A stretch of 64,000 bases of DNA, from positions 62,001 through 126,000 of the forward strand of contig JAEZOB010000040.1 in assembly GCA_023414355.1 (NCBI GenBank). Reading direction: 5' to 3'. Position 1 is the stretch's first letter; the number at the start of each line of letters is the position of its first letter. This DNA is from Bacillota bacterium. GTDB lineage: Bacteria; Bacillota; Clostridia; Lachnospirales; Lachnospiraceae. The notes under the pieces are model-generated. The model saw only the letters and a list, made by a program, of their open reading frames with translations. It made no database searches and had not been told where the DNA came from. The translations under genes and the position numbers were made by a program. Below are positions 37,284 through 45,068 of the stretch, piece by piece.

Positions 37284-37544
37284 TTTATGCAACCCCACTC
37301 GGGTATAGAGAGTATACAGAGAACATTTTTAGTTACTGTGAATGGAGTGAGCAGTAACCATTTTTATTCCCTACAGGAAGATTTTCATGGTAGTAAATTC
37401 CACTCCATTCATTTATAATATAAGGGAAGGGATTCGTTCTAAAAATACTATAATATTTGCAGCGGAGGCTTTTTTATTGTGGAAATATTATGATATCATG
37501 TTATACTTAAACTAGTCGAAATATAAAAGATTGGGTGAGAATAG
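37284..37544. other. intergenic with two mutually exclusive hairpins
   Basis: GTTACTG (37332-37338) pairs with CAGTAAC (37352-37358), followed by a T-run; the overlapping TGAATGGAGTG can instead pair with CACTCCATTCA near 37401-37412. It may be an attenuator-like leader of the sensor kinase gene. Confidence 0.4.
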
Positions 37545-39047
37545 TTGAAACTAAAGAATAGGCTTCTTACGGCATTTTTTATATTGATTGCGCTTCCTAT
37601 TCTGCTTCTGGCAGCAGCGGCCGGCACGATCGTAAGTCTGCAGTTGAATAACCTCCAGGAATCCTATGATGTGGAGGCTGATTCGACTAGGATTTTAATG
37701 AATCCGGTCCAGCTTCTGAACCGTCTGACTCGGGCAACTTACAATGAGATTAAGCTGACGGCGCTGAGGAATCCCAGGAAGCTGGAGGATGTGGAATATA
37801 TTAAACACTTAAATGAGGAGCTTTACAAAAAGTACTCCTTTATAGTCGTGCGCAAAGGGGAAGAATTTACCTATATCGGGAATCAGGGACAGTTTGAAGC
37901 AGTCAAAAGCAGTCTCCAACACTATGGCTCAAGTAATACGATTGTAGACGGAGGATTATATGTCGGAGGAAAGATACCGTTTCTGATTAAAGCGCAGGAT
38001 TTTGTATTCTCAGATGGGGAAGAAGGGACAGCTTTTGTTATTACGGATATGGATACACTCTTTCCACAGATCAAAGCAGCCATAACCCAAAGTGTAGCGG
38101 CATTTTTGCTTATTTTGATTTTTACAGCGGTGATTCTGACAGTCTGGATTTACCAGAGTATCCTCAGACCATTGAATATCTTAAGAACCGGGATGAATCG
38201 AATCAAGAACGGTGATTTGGAGTATTCGCTGGAGACAGTAGCTGAAGATGAGATCGGACAGCTCTGTGAGGATTTTGAAGATATGCGGGTCCGTCTGAAG
38301 GAGCTGATTGACAGCCGCTTAAGATATGAGGAGGATATCAAGGATCTCATCAGTAATATCTCACATGATCTAAAGACTCCTTTGACAGCTATCCAGGGCT
38401 ATGCAGAAGGATTGAAGGATGGAGTGGCAGATACACCTGACAGACAGTCTAAGTATCTGCAGACAATTCTTAGTAAAGCAAAGGATATGTCAAAGCTGGT
38501 TGACGAGCTTTCCTTCTATGCTAAAATTGATAGTAATACCATTCCCTATACCTTTAAAGATATTAATATCCGGGAATACTTTGATGATTGTGTTGAAGAA
38601 ATCAGTCTGGACTTGGAGATGATGAAGATCGAGGTCCAGTATCATAATGATATTGATATGGAAACCACTGTGATTGCCGATGCGGAGCAGCTAAAGCGAG
38701 TGATAAATAATATTGTGGGAAATTCTGTAAAATACATGGATAAGCGTCATGGAATTCTACAGATCCGGTTAACGGATATTGGACTTTATGTACAGGTAGA
38801 GATTGAGGACAATGGAATTGGTATTCCTAAGGCAGATATCCCATTTATTTTTGACCGCTTCTTCCGGGCGGATACCTCCAGAAATTCTAAGAAGGGTGGA
38901 AGTGGCTTAGGATTGGCAATTTCAAAAAAGATTATTGAAGATCATGCAGGAAGGATTTGGGCCGAAAGCGGCTTTGGTGTAGGAACCACCATTTTCTTTA
39001 CTTTGAAAAAAGGCGAGAATAATTCTGAAAAGTCAAGAAGGAGCTGA
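37545..39047 (+). CDS. two-component sensor histidine kinase
   Basis: 500 aa starting at TTG 37545 with a GGGTGAG site; MKLKNRLLTAFFILIALPILLL is a typical kinase N-terminus. TM1 about 8-28 and TM2 about 183-205 flank an extracytoplasmic sensor; then HAMP, HisKA with phospho-acceptor H274 (ISHDLKTPLTAIQGYAEGL) and HATPase with N (NNIVGNSVKYM), G1 (EDNGIGIP) and G2 (SGLGLAI). Paired with the response regulator 55 bp downstream. Signal unknown. Confidence 0.95.
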   Translation: MKLKNRLLTAFFILIALPILLLAAAAGTIVSLQLNNLQESYDVEADSTRILMNPVQLLNRLTRATYNEIKLTALRNPRKLEDVEYIKHLNEELYKKYSFIVVRKGEEFTYIGNQGQFEAVKSSLQHYGSSNTIVDGGLYVGGKIPFLIKAQDFVFSDGEEGTAFVITDMDTLFPQIKAAITQSVAAFLLILIFTAVILTVWIYQSILRPLNILRTGMNRIKNGDLEYSLETVAEDEIGQLCEDFEDMRVRLKELIDSRLRYEEDIKDLISNISHDLKTPLTAIQGYAEGLKDGVADTPDRQSKYLQTILSKAKDMSKLVDELSFYAKIDSNTIPYTFKDINIREYFDDCVEEISLDLEMMKIEVQYHNDIDMETTVIADAEQLKRVINNIVGNSVKYMDKRHGILQIRLTDIGLYVQVEIEDNGIGIPKADIPFIFDRFFRADTSRNSKKGGSGLGLAISKKIIEDHAGRIWAESGFGVGTTIFFTLKKGENNSEKSRRS

Positions 39048-39102
39048 TGCCGGCATGCGGTATCGTATTTTATAAAAATACCCTCGTGAAAGGAGTTATT
39101 GA

Positions 39103-39792
39103 ATGAGCAAACTATTAATAGTTGAGGATGAGGTCGCAATAGCGGAGCTGGAAAAGGATTATCTCGAATTGAGCGGCTTTGAAGTAGAGGTCGAGACAGA
39201 TGGGAACGTTGGTGCCAGAAAAGCTTTGACAGAGGACTATGATTTGTTTATATTAGATCTGATGCTCCCCGGACTGGACGGTTTTGAGATATGCAGAAGG
39301 ATAAGAGAAGTAAAGAATACACCGATTATTATGGTGTCGGCTAAGAAGGATGATATTGATAAAATACGAGGTCTCGGTTTGGGTGCGGATGACTATATGA
39401 CCAAACCCTTTAGTCCAAGCGAGCTGGTAGCACGGGTAAAGGCACATTTGTCAAGATATGAAAGACTGATCGGTTCCGGTGTGAAAGAAAACGATATTAT
39501 CGAGATACGGGGACTGAAGATTGATAAGACGGCCAGAAGAGTATTTTTAAACGGGGAAGAGAAGATCTTTACGACAAAGGAATTTGATTTGCTGACCTTC
39601 CTGGCACAGAATCCAAACAGAGTATATACGAAGGATGAGCTTTTCCGTGATATCTGGGATATGGAATCCGTGGGGGATATTGCAACGGTAACGGTTCATA
39701 TTAAGAAAATTCGTGAGAAAATAGAGTATAATACATCGAAGCCTCAATATATCGAGACGATATGGGGTGTGGGATACCGCTTCAAGGTTTGA
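39103..39792 (+). CDS. OmpR/PhoB-family response regulator
   Basis: 229 aa. Receiver domain with phosphorylation site D52 (LFILDLMLPGLDG), acidic pocket VEDE and Lys in YMTKPF, followed by a winged-helix effector (FTTKEFDLLTFLAQNPNRVYTKDELFRDIW, VTVHIKKIREKIE, IETIWGVGYRF). Acts as DNA-binding partner of the upstream kinase. The next gene, an ArsR regulator, begins only 12 bp later, so the three may be cotranscribed. Confidence 0.95.
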   Translation: MSKLLIVEDEVAIAELEKDYLELSGFEVEVETDGNVGARKALTEDYDLFILDLMLPGLDGFEICRRIREVKNTPIIMVSAKKDDIDKIRGLGLGADDYMTKPFSPSELVARVKAHLSRYERLIGSGVKENDIIEIRGLKIDKTARRVFLNGEEKIFTTKEFDLLTFLAQNPNRVYTKDELFRDIWDMESVGDIATVTVHIKKIREKIEYNTSKPQYIETIWGVGYRFKV

Positions 39793-39804
39793 TAGGAGAT
39801 CATT

Positions 39805-40083
39805 ATGAACGAGATATATAATCAAAGAGCATTGGCATTTAAGGCACTGTCAGATCCGAATCGATTATGGATTATTGAGCAGCTGAGAGGCGGAGAGATG
39901 TGTGCATGTAAGATACTGGAGCAGCTTAGGATATCACAGCCTACACTGTCTCATCATATGAGAATTCTATGCGAAGCCGGACTGGTTAATTGTACAAAGG
40001 AAGGCAAATGGATGCATTACTCATTGAATATGGAGAAATTTAAGGAACTTGGTAAGCTTCTGGAGCAGGTATTATTGGTTTAA
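39805..40083 (+). CDS. arsR: ArsR-family metalloregulator
   Basis: 92 aa winged-helix repressor. SDPNRLWIIEQLRGGEMCACKILEQLRISQPTLSHHMRIL contains the alpha3 metal-binding motif with C33 and C35 (MCAC, compare ELCVC of ArsR), then the recognition helix. Arsenite or antimonite is expected to release it from DNA. A 12-bp inverted repeat overlapping the promoter of the following permease is the likely operator. The gene overlaps nothing and is 12 bp after the response regulator. Confidence 0.88.
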   Translation: MNEIYNQRALAFKALSDPNRLWIIEQLRGGEMCACKILEQLRISQPTLSHHMRILCEAGLVNCTKEGKWMHYSLNMEKFKELGKLLEQVLLV

Positions 40084-40113
40084 AATTAAATTCTAAAATA
40101 TTCAATTTATATA

Positions 40114-40157
40114 TTGACATTTATCTATGTAAAGTATAAGATCTATTACATAGATAA
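40114..40157 (+). promoter_or_regulatory. promoter and putative ArsR operator of the permease operon
   Basis: TTGACA (40114-40119), 15 bp, TATAAG (40135-40140). TTATCTATGTAA (40121-40132) and its perfect complement TTACATAGATAA (40146-40157) flank the -10 box, a placement suited to repression. Confidence 0.8.
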
Positions 40158-40181
40158 ACATCGATATATAAAGGAGATATT

Positions 40182-41183
40182 ATGAAAGCAATATGGGATT
40201 TTATACAATATCAGATTTTGGGCATGCGTTGGCTGAATGACCTGATCGGAAAGGCTCTTACGGCTTTCGGTCTCAAGCTGGATGGGTGGCTCGGTGCAAG
40301 TATCCAATTCTTTCTGTATGACACGATTAAGATATTGGTTCTTTTATCCATCCTGATTTTCGTGATTTCTTACATTCAGAGCTTCTTTCCGCCGGAAAGG
40401 ACGAAGAAAATTCTTGGACGGTTTCATGGAGTACGAGCGAATATACTGAGCGCATTATTGGGTACGGTGACACCCTTTTGCAGCTGTTCCTCCATCCCCT
40501 TGTTTATTGGTTTTACCAATGCAGGACTTCCGCTCGGGGTAACCTTTTCATTTCTGATCTCCTCACCCCTGGTGGATTTGGGAGCGCTGGTTCTTCTGAT
40601 GAGTACGTTTGGCCCGAAGATCGCATTGGCTTATGTCATTGTAGGCTTGATTCTGGCTGTGACAGCAGGAACCTTGCTGGAGAAGCTGCATATGGAAAAG
40701 TATGTGGAGAGCTTTACGAAGGGCACAGGGATAGACTTAGAGGCCCCGGAGCTGACCGTAAAAGATCGATTAAGCTATGCCTTGGAGCAGGTGAAGGCGA
40801 CTGTCAGGAAAGTTATTCTCTATGTCCTGATCGGGGTCAGTATCGGTGCAATCATACACAACATAATTCCGGAAAGATTCATTCAGGCAGTACTGGGAGA
40901 CAGTAATCCTTTTTCCGTTCTGATTGCAACAGTGGTAGGAGTTCCAATGTATGCGGACATCTTCGGAACAATACCGATTGCGGAAGCATTATATAGTAAG
41001 GGGGTAGGGGTCGGAACAATCCTATCCTTCATGATGGCTGTGACAGCCTTAAGCCTTCCCTCAGTTATTATGTTGAAAAGAGTGGTTAGGGCAAAATTGT
41101 TGGTGGTTTTTGTTGGAATAGTGTCCTTGGGAATCATGATCATCGGATATTTGTTCAATGCATTTCAATTTATTTTATTTTAA
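40182..41183 (+). CDS. permease, ArsP/YraQ (DUF318) family
   Basis: 333 aa, about eight TM helices in two repeats separated by a charged loop near 165-200. The signature TPFCSCSSIPLFIGF contains C100 and C102, the thiolate pair proposed to carry trivalent organoarsenicals or other soft metals in ArsP. Follows arsR and its operator; 12 bp before a small thioredoxin-like gene, an arrangement common for arsenic or metal efflux. The exact substrate is not readable. Confidence 0.88.
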   Translation: MKAIWDFIQYQILGMRWLNDLIGKALTAFGLKLDGWLGASIQFFLYDTIKILVLLSILIFVISYIQSFFPPERTKKILGRFHGVRANILSALLGTVTPFCSCSSIPLFIGFTNAGLPLGVTFSFLISSPLVDLGALVLLMSTFGPKIALAYVIVGLILAVTAGTLLEKLHMEKYVESFTKGTGIDLEAPELTVKDRLSYALEQVKATVRKVILYVLIGVSIGAIIHNIIPERFIQAVLGDSNPFSVLIATVVGVPMYADIFGTIPIAEALYSKGVGVGTILSFMMAVTALSLPSVIMLKRVVRAKLLVVFVGIVSLGIMIIGYLFNAFQFILF

Positions 41184-41195
41184 GGAGGGTTTCAG

Positions 41196-41441
41196 ATGGG
41201 AACAATCATAAAGGTACTGGGTTCCGGTTGCAAAAGTTGTCTGGCGCTTGGAGACAACGTGAAAGAAGCATTACAGGAGATGAAGCTGGATGCTGAGCTT
41301 GTGAAGATTACAGACTTTGGTGAAATTGCAGCTTATGGAGTGATGTCGACACCTGCACTTGTCGTGAATGAAAAGGTGGTATCCTACGGGAAGGTGCTAA
41401 AAACCAAGGAAGTCGTAAAAATATTAGAAAAAGTGCTGTAA
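41196..41441 (+). CDS. small thioredoxin-fold redox protein (TM0996/MTH895 type)
   Basis: 81 aa. Active site G-C12-K-S-C15 after a short strand (IIKVLGSGCKSC), cis-Pro in MSTPALVVNEKVVSYGK. These mini-thioredoxins often follow ArsP-like permeases and may reduce the metalloid or the permease cysteines (inference). AAGGAGGG precedes it and the spacing to the permease is 12 bp. Confidence 0.92.
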   Translation: MGTIIKVLGSGCKSCLALGDNVKEALQEMKLDAELVKITDFGEIAAYGVMSTPALVVNEKVVSYGKVLKTKEVVKILEKVL

Positions 41442-41474
41442 TTCTCTGCATTTGGACGGAACAGAGCCCTACAG

Positions 41475-41503
41475 TTGACAAACAATTAACGGAGTGCTAA
41501 CAT
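41475..41503 (+). promoter_or_regulatory. promoter of the TM1266-ABC operon leader
   Basis: TTGACA (41475-41480), 17 bp, TAACAT (41498-41503), about 370 bp before the first start codon. Confidence 0.75.
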
Positions 41504-41800
41504 AAAACTAGCCAATTCAAAAGGAATCTGATGGAAAGGCATAGGAAGCTATGGAAAGCATTCGTCCTGACTGCGGAGAATTCCCGTATGGAAGGCAGGA
41601 GCATAATAACGAATTTCCACCCCCTATGTCTTTATGGTAGGGGGTTTCTTTATGATTTTCTTCATAGGGGGTACCCCTATGTCTTTATGGTAGGGGGTTT
41701 CTTTATGAATTTCTATAGGGATTTCTTTATGGATTTTTCATAGGGATCTCCTTATGAATTTCTTCATAGGGGGTACCTTTATGAATTTTTATAGAATCCT
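41504..41800 (+). promoter_or_regulatory. structured leader with duplicated terminator hairpins, unknown riboswitch candidate
   Basis: Hairpin CATAG-GAAG-CTATG (41540-41553); then an outer stem GGAA..ATTCGT (41553-41565) with ACGAATTTCC (41609-41618) enclosing CCTG (41566-41569) / CAGG (41596-41599). Next a terminator-shaped hairpin CCCCCTA (41620-41626) / TAGGGGG (41638-41644) plus TTTCTTT, repeated 53 bp later (41674-41679 / 41691-41696). CATAGGGG (41663-41670) can alternatively pair with CCCCTATG (41674-41681). Degenerate copies continue to about 41800. No known riboswitch class recognised. Confidence 0.55.
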
Positions 41801-41870
41801 TCCGGGGATAGGACATCTTTAGAAGTCCTTCCTCCGGTAAGAAGGGTAGCAAAGAAGGGGAGGCTATAGT

Positions 41871-42116
41871 ATGGAAACAAGGGTTGCGTTAATCGGTATC
41901 ATTGTAGAGGATGTGGAAGCAGTGGAGCGTCTCAACGGATTACTGCATGAGTATGGACAATATGTGATTGGCAGAATGGGACTGCCTTATCGTGAAAAAA
42001 ATATTAACATCATCAGTGTTGTAATCAATGCAGAGGCTGATATTATCAGTACGCTTGCCGGAAAACTAGGGATGATTAAGGGCGTAAATGTTAAGACGAT
42101 CTACTCCAAAAAGTAA
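41871..42116 (+). CDS. TM1266-family putative iron-only hydrogenase system regulator
   Basis: 81 aa ACT/ferredoxin-like fold related to the NikR C-terminal domain: METRVALIGIIVEDVEAVERLNGLLHEYGQYVIGRMGLPYREKNINIISVVINA. Family members are found with [FeFe]-hydrogenase maturation genes and are proposed regulators. Here it heads an ABC-importer operon (48 bp before the binding protein), an association often seen with NMT1-type transporters; direct function unknown. GGGGAGG precedes the start. Confidence 0.85.
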   Translation: METRVALIGIIVEDVEAVERLNGLLHEYGQYVIGRMGLPYREKNINIISVVINAEADIISTLAGKLGMIKGVNVKTIYSKK

Positions 42117-42164
42117 GAAGACCATCCCGAAGCATACCAAAAATTCGATCAGGAGGCTATTCAT

Positions 42165-43235
42165 ATGAAAAGAATAAAATTAGGAATGTTATTATTGTTT
42201 GGTGTCACTTTATTGGCGGCTTGCGGAAATAAGAATGAGGACGCCGGAAATACCGCACCGACTACTACAGCAGCTACAGCTGCACCGACGCAGGCTGTTA
42301 AAAAGGACGTGGCTACGCCCACACCCGCTGCGGCTGCCGAGAAAATCGATCTTAGGATTGCGGCATTAAAAGGTCCCACAGCCATCGGTATGGTGAAGCA
42401 GATGGAGGATGCAGCTGCGGGAACAACCTCGAATAATTATCAATACACAATAGCAGGAACAGCAGATGAGATTACAACCGGTCTGGTTAAGGGAGATTTT
42501 GATATTGCCGCTGTTCCCTGTAATTTGGCATCCGTTCTTTATAATAAGACGGAGGGAAAGATAAAACTTGCAGGGATTAATACCCTTGGTGTTCTGTATA
42601 TCATTGAGACAGGTAATACCATCCAATCGGTGGCTGACTTAAAAGGAAAGACCATCTATTCCACCGGTCTTGGCACTACGCCACAGTATACCTTGAACTA
42701 TCTTCTGAAGGTCAACGGACTCGATCCGGAGAAGGATGTTACGATTGTATATAAGACGGAACCGACAGAAGTCGCTGCGATGCTTGCCGAAGCAGACAAT
42801 GCTATCGCTATGCTGCCTCAACCTTATGTAACCTCTGTTATGATGACGAATGAAAAGGTTCGAATCGCTCTCGATGTGGCAAAGGAATGGGAAGCAGTCA
42901 GCACAGACAAAAGTTCGGTGGTTACCGGCGTCGTAGTGGTAAGAAGTGATTTCCTGGAGAAGAATAAAACTGCTTTTGATACATTCATGACAGAATATAA
43001 GGCTTCTACCGACTATGTAAATACCAATGTGCAGGAAGCGGCCGGCTTGTTGGAGAAATTCGATATTTTTAAGGCAGCAGTAGCCAAAAATGCTATTCCG
43101 TATTGTAATATTACTATGATCCAGGGCGACGATATGAAGGTTAAGGTGAACGGTTACCTCTCAGCGCTGTATCAACAGAATCCCAAAGCAGTCGGTGGTA
43201 AGCTGCCCGCAGAGGATTTTTACTATATTCCCTAA
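42165..43235 (+). CDS. ABC transporter substrate-binding lipoprotein, SsuA/NMT1 type
   Basis: 356 aa. Lipoprotein signal MKRIKLGMLLLFGVTLLAACGNK with LAAC lipobox, a Thr/Ala/Pro linker (TAPTTTAATAAPTQ), then a periplasmic-binding fold II domain (IDLRIAALKGPTAIGMVKQM, GDFDIAAVPCNLASVLYNKT, KTIYSTGLGTTPQYTLNYLL). Such proteins bind sulfonates, nitrate, pyrimidine precursors or related small molecules. Operon with permease and ATPase below; substrate not determinable. Confidence 0.9.
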   Translation: MKRIKLGMLLLFGVTLLAACGNKNEDAGNTAPTTTAATAAPTQAVKKDVATPTPAAAAEKIDLRIAALKGPTAIGMVKQMEDAAAGTTSNNYQYTIAGTADEITTGLVKGDFDIAAVPCNLASVLYNKTEGKIKLAGINTLGVLYIIETGNTIQSVADLKGKTIYSTGLGTTPQYTLNYLLKVNGLDPEKDVTIVYKTEPTEVAAMLAEADNAIAMLPQPYVTSVMMTNEKVRIALDVAKEWEAVSTDKSSVVTGVVVVRSDFLEKNKTAFDTFMTEYKASTDYVNTNVQEAAGLLEKFDIFKAAVAKNAIPYCNITMIQGDDMKVKVNGYLSALYQQNPKAVGGKLPAEDFYYIP

Positions 43236-43298
43236 GAGAAATAATGTACGAGGATGATATACAGATAAAGTACGGTTGAAAAACCGGAAGGAGGAGTT

Positions 43299-44072
43299 AT
43301 GGCAAAGAAGAAGGCAACCGGACATTTGCTAAGACAATATGGACCTAAAATATTTGCTATATGCTTCTGGCTTCTTGCCTGGGAATTACTCAGCAGGGTT
43401 CTCGATAACAATATTGTGCTGGCTCCGCCCCTTGCTGTCTTCGTTACCTTGCTGGACTTAATTCGGCAACCAGAATTCTGGCAAACGATTTTGTTCTCCT
43501 CACTGAGAATTATCCTTGGATTTGTATTGGCGCTTGTGAGTGGTACGCTGCTTGCGATTATTTCCTATCGTTTTCGTCTCATTGAAGAATTGGTCTCGCC
43601 TATCATGAAGATCATAAAAGCGATGCCGGTTGCTTCCTTTATTATCCTGGCATTATTCTGGATCGATGTAAAGAATTTATCCGTGCTGGCTTCCTTCATG
43701 ATGGTAGTACCGATGTTCTATTCCAATGTAATTCAGGGAATTAAGGAAACAGATGAGAAGCTGCTACAGATGGCAGAAGTCTATCGTCTGGGAAGAGTAA
43801 AAAAATTGATAGCAATCTATATCCCGTCTGTTGCGCCTTTCTTTCTGGCAGCAGTATCCGTGGGTATTGGCTTCGGCTGGAAGTCGGGAATTGCCGCTGA
43901 GGTAATCGGAATCCCTTCGGGTTCCATTGGCCGGATGCTGTATGAAGCCAAGTTATATGTTATGACAAAGGAGCTTTTAGCCTGGACTGTGGTAATCATC
44001 ATTATAAGCGTCATCTTTGAGAAATCTGTTCTGGTGCTTTTAAGGCTGTTTCACCGGGAAAGGAGGAGCTGA
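43299..44072 (+). CDS. ABC transporter permease, SsuC/TauC type
   Basis: 257 aa with about six TM helices and the BPD_transp_1 EAA-like loop (EVYRLGRVKKLIAIYIPSVAPFFLAAVSVGIGFGWKSGIAAEVIG). Single permease of a sulfonate/nitrate/thiamine-precursor-type importer. GGAGGAG upstream; its stop codon overlaps the ATP-binding gene start by one base. Confidence 0.93.
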   Translation: MAKKKATGHLLRQYGPKIFAICFWLLAWELLSRVLDNNIVLAPPLAVFVTLLDLIRQPEFWQTILFSSLRIILGFVLALVSGTLLAIISYRFRLIEELVSPIMKIIKAMPVASFIILALFWIDVKNLSVLASFMMVVPMFYSNVIQGIKETDEKLLQMAEVYRLGRVKKLIAIYIPSVAPFFLAAVSVGIGFGWKSGIAAEVIGIPSGSIGRMLYEAKLYVMTKELLAWTVVIIIISVIFEKSVLVLLRLFHRERRS

Positions 44073-44674
44073 TGGATATCAGGCTGACACAGGTATCAAA
44101 ACGCTTTCAGGATAAGCTGCTGCTGGAGAACTTAAGCCTTATCTTCCCGGAGGGCAGATTGACTTGCCTTATGGGACCCTCCGGCAGTGGTAAGACTACA
44201 ATCATCAATTGCATTCTGGGATTGACTAAACCGGATTCCGGAGAGATCACGGGAACGGAGGGAAAGCTGATTGCGGCAGTATTTCAGGAGGATCGTCTAA
44301 TTGAGCATTGGGATGCTGTTAGAAATGTGAAGTTGGTATGTGATAAGGCGGTTACAACGACGCAGGTGCTTGAGGAGCTGAAGGAGGTTGGACTGGAGGA
44401 GGCTTTCAAAAAACCGGTCAGAGATTATAGTGGCGGTATGAGGCGAAGAGTAGCCATCGTCCGTGCGATGCTGGCTCAGAGTGAGCTGATTGTTCTGGAT
44501 GAACCCTTTCAGGGTCTGGATGATCGGCTTAAATATCAGGTAATTGATTATGTCAAGAGAAAGACGATTGGAAAAACAGTGATCCTGGTAACGCATGACA
44601 GAGAGGAAGCCGAACGGTTGGGAGCTGAGCGGATCAGCTTAGGAGACAATACCGTTTCCTGCCCGCAGGAATGA
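44072..44674 (+). CDS. ABC transporter ATP-binding protein, SsuB/TauB type
   Basis: 200 aa, short for the family (usually 240-260). Walker A GPSGSGKTT, Q-loop VFQEDRLIEHW, signature YSGGMRRR (in place of LSGGQ), Walker B LIVLDEPFQGLD and H-loop VTHDREEA are all present, so it should be active despite the trimmed C-terminus. Completes the binding protein-permease-ATPase set. Confidence 0.93.
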   Translation: MDIRLTQVSKRFQDKLLLENLSLIFPEGRLTCLMGPSGSGKTTIINCILGLTKPDSGEITGTEGKLIAAVFQEDRLIEHWDAVRNVKLVCDKAVTTTQVLEELKEVGLEEAFKKPVRDYSGGMRRRVAIVRAMLAQSELIVLDEPFQGLDDRLKYQVIDYVKRKTIGKTVILVTHDREEAERLGAERISLGDNTVSCPQE

Positions 44675-44682
44675 AGTTTTGG

Positions 44683-44711
44683 TTGTTTTTTAGGAGGTTT
44701 TCCGCTATAAT
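44683..44711 (+). promoter_or_regulatory. promoter of the repeated-hairpin RNA
   Basis: TTGTTT (44683-44688), 17 bp, TATAAT (44706-44711). RNA would begin near 44718, at the first hairpin of the structured block. Confidence 0.65.
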
Positions 44712-44717
44712 ACTGTA

Positions 44718-44950
44718 TTAATTGTATGGATCATACGGCAAAAGGGCTGACTAAGAAGAGTAGCCGGAGAACAGGTACGGCAAAGTGGCTGACTATGAAG
44801 AGTAGTCGGAGAACTGGTGCGGCAAAAGGTCCGACTGCGAAAAGCAGTCGGATCACATGCACAGGAAGGCCTCTGGAAAGTGAACTTTCCGAGAGCCATC
44901 CTATACATGTTCTTCCTGCCACCTGCGGTGACAGGACCTTTTGCCTCGTT
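44718..44950 (+). ncRNA. candidate structured RNA with three 42-nt tandem repeats
   Basis: GTATG-GAT-CATAC hairpin (44724-44736) is followed by three 42-bp copies (44735-44776, 44777-44818, 44819-44860), each containing an ACT/AGT hairpin; the third has a perfect stem, CCGACTGC (44831-44838) with GCAGTCGG (44844-44851). GGCAAAAGGTCC (44821-44832) pairs perfectly with GGACCTTTTGCC (44934-44945), enclosing hairpins at 44871-44893 and 44915-44935. Leader of the kinase-like gene or independent RNA. Confidence 0.5.
44735..44860. repeat. three tandem 42-bp imperfect repeats
   Basis: Copies begin ACGGCAAAAGGGCTGACT, ACGGCAAAGTGGCTGACT and GCGGCAAAAGGTCCGACT. Substitutions in the repeated stems are partly compensatory, which favours selection on RNA structure over coding. 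Confidence 0.85.
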
Positions 44951-45068
44951 ATCGATAGGTACTAGTAAGTACTATTGAATACTACTTTATAGGAAAGACT
45001 CAATAAATTGCAGGTAAGTTCAAGGATATATCCTTTATTACAGATTATGAAAGAATGAGGTATCTTTT

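Noticed and set aside
41504..41620. TPP, guanidine or cobalamin riboswitch
   Set aside because: I looked for their core consensus strings and found none.
41531..41743. 70-codon frame in the ABC-operon leader
   Set aside because: It is generated by the duplicated hairpin sequence and ends in repeated GGFF/FYRDFF-type peptides; no ribosome binding site.
44726..44965. 79-codon frame with three 14-aa repeats
   Set aside because: The 42-bp period keeps frame by chance; changes follow stem pairing and no ribosome binding site precedes the ATG. Kept as RNA candidate instead.
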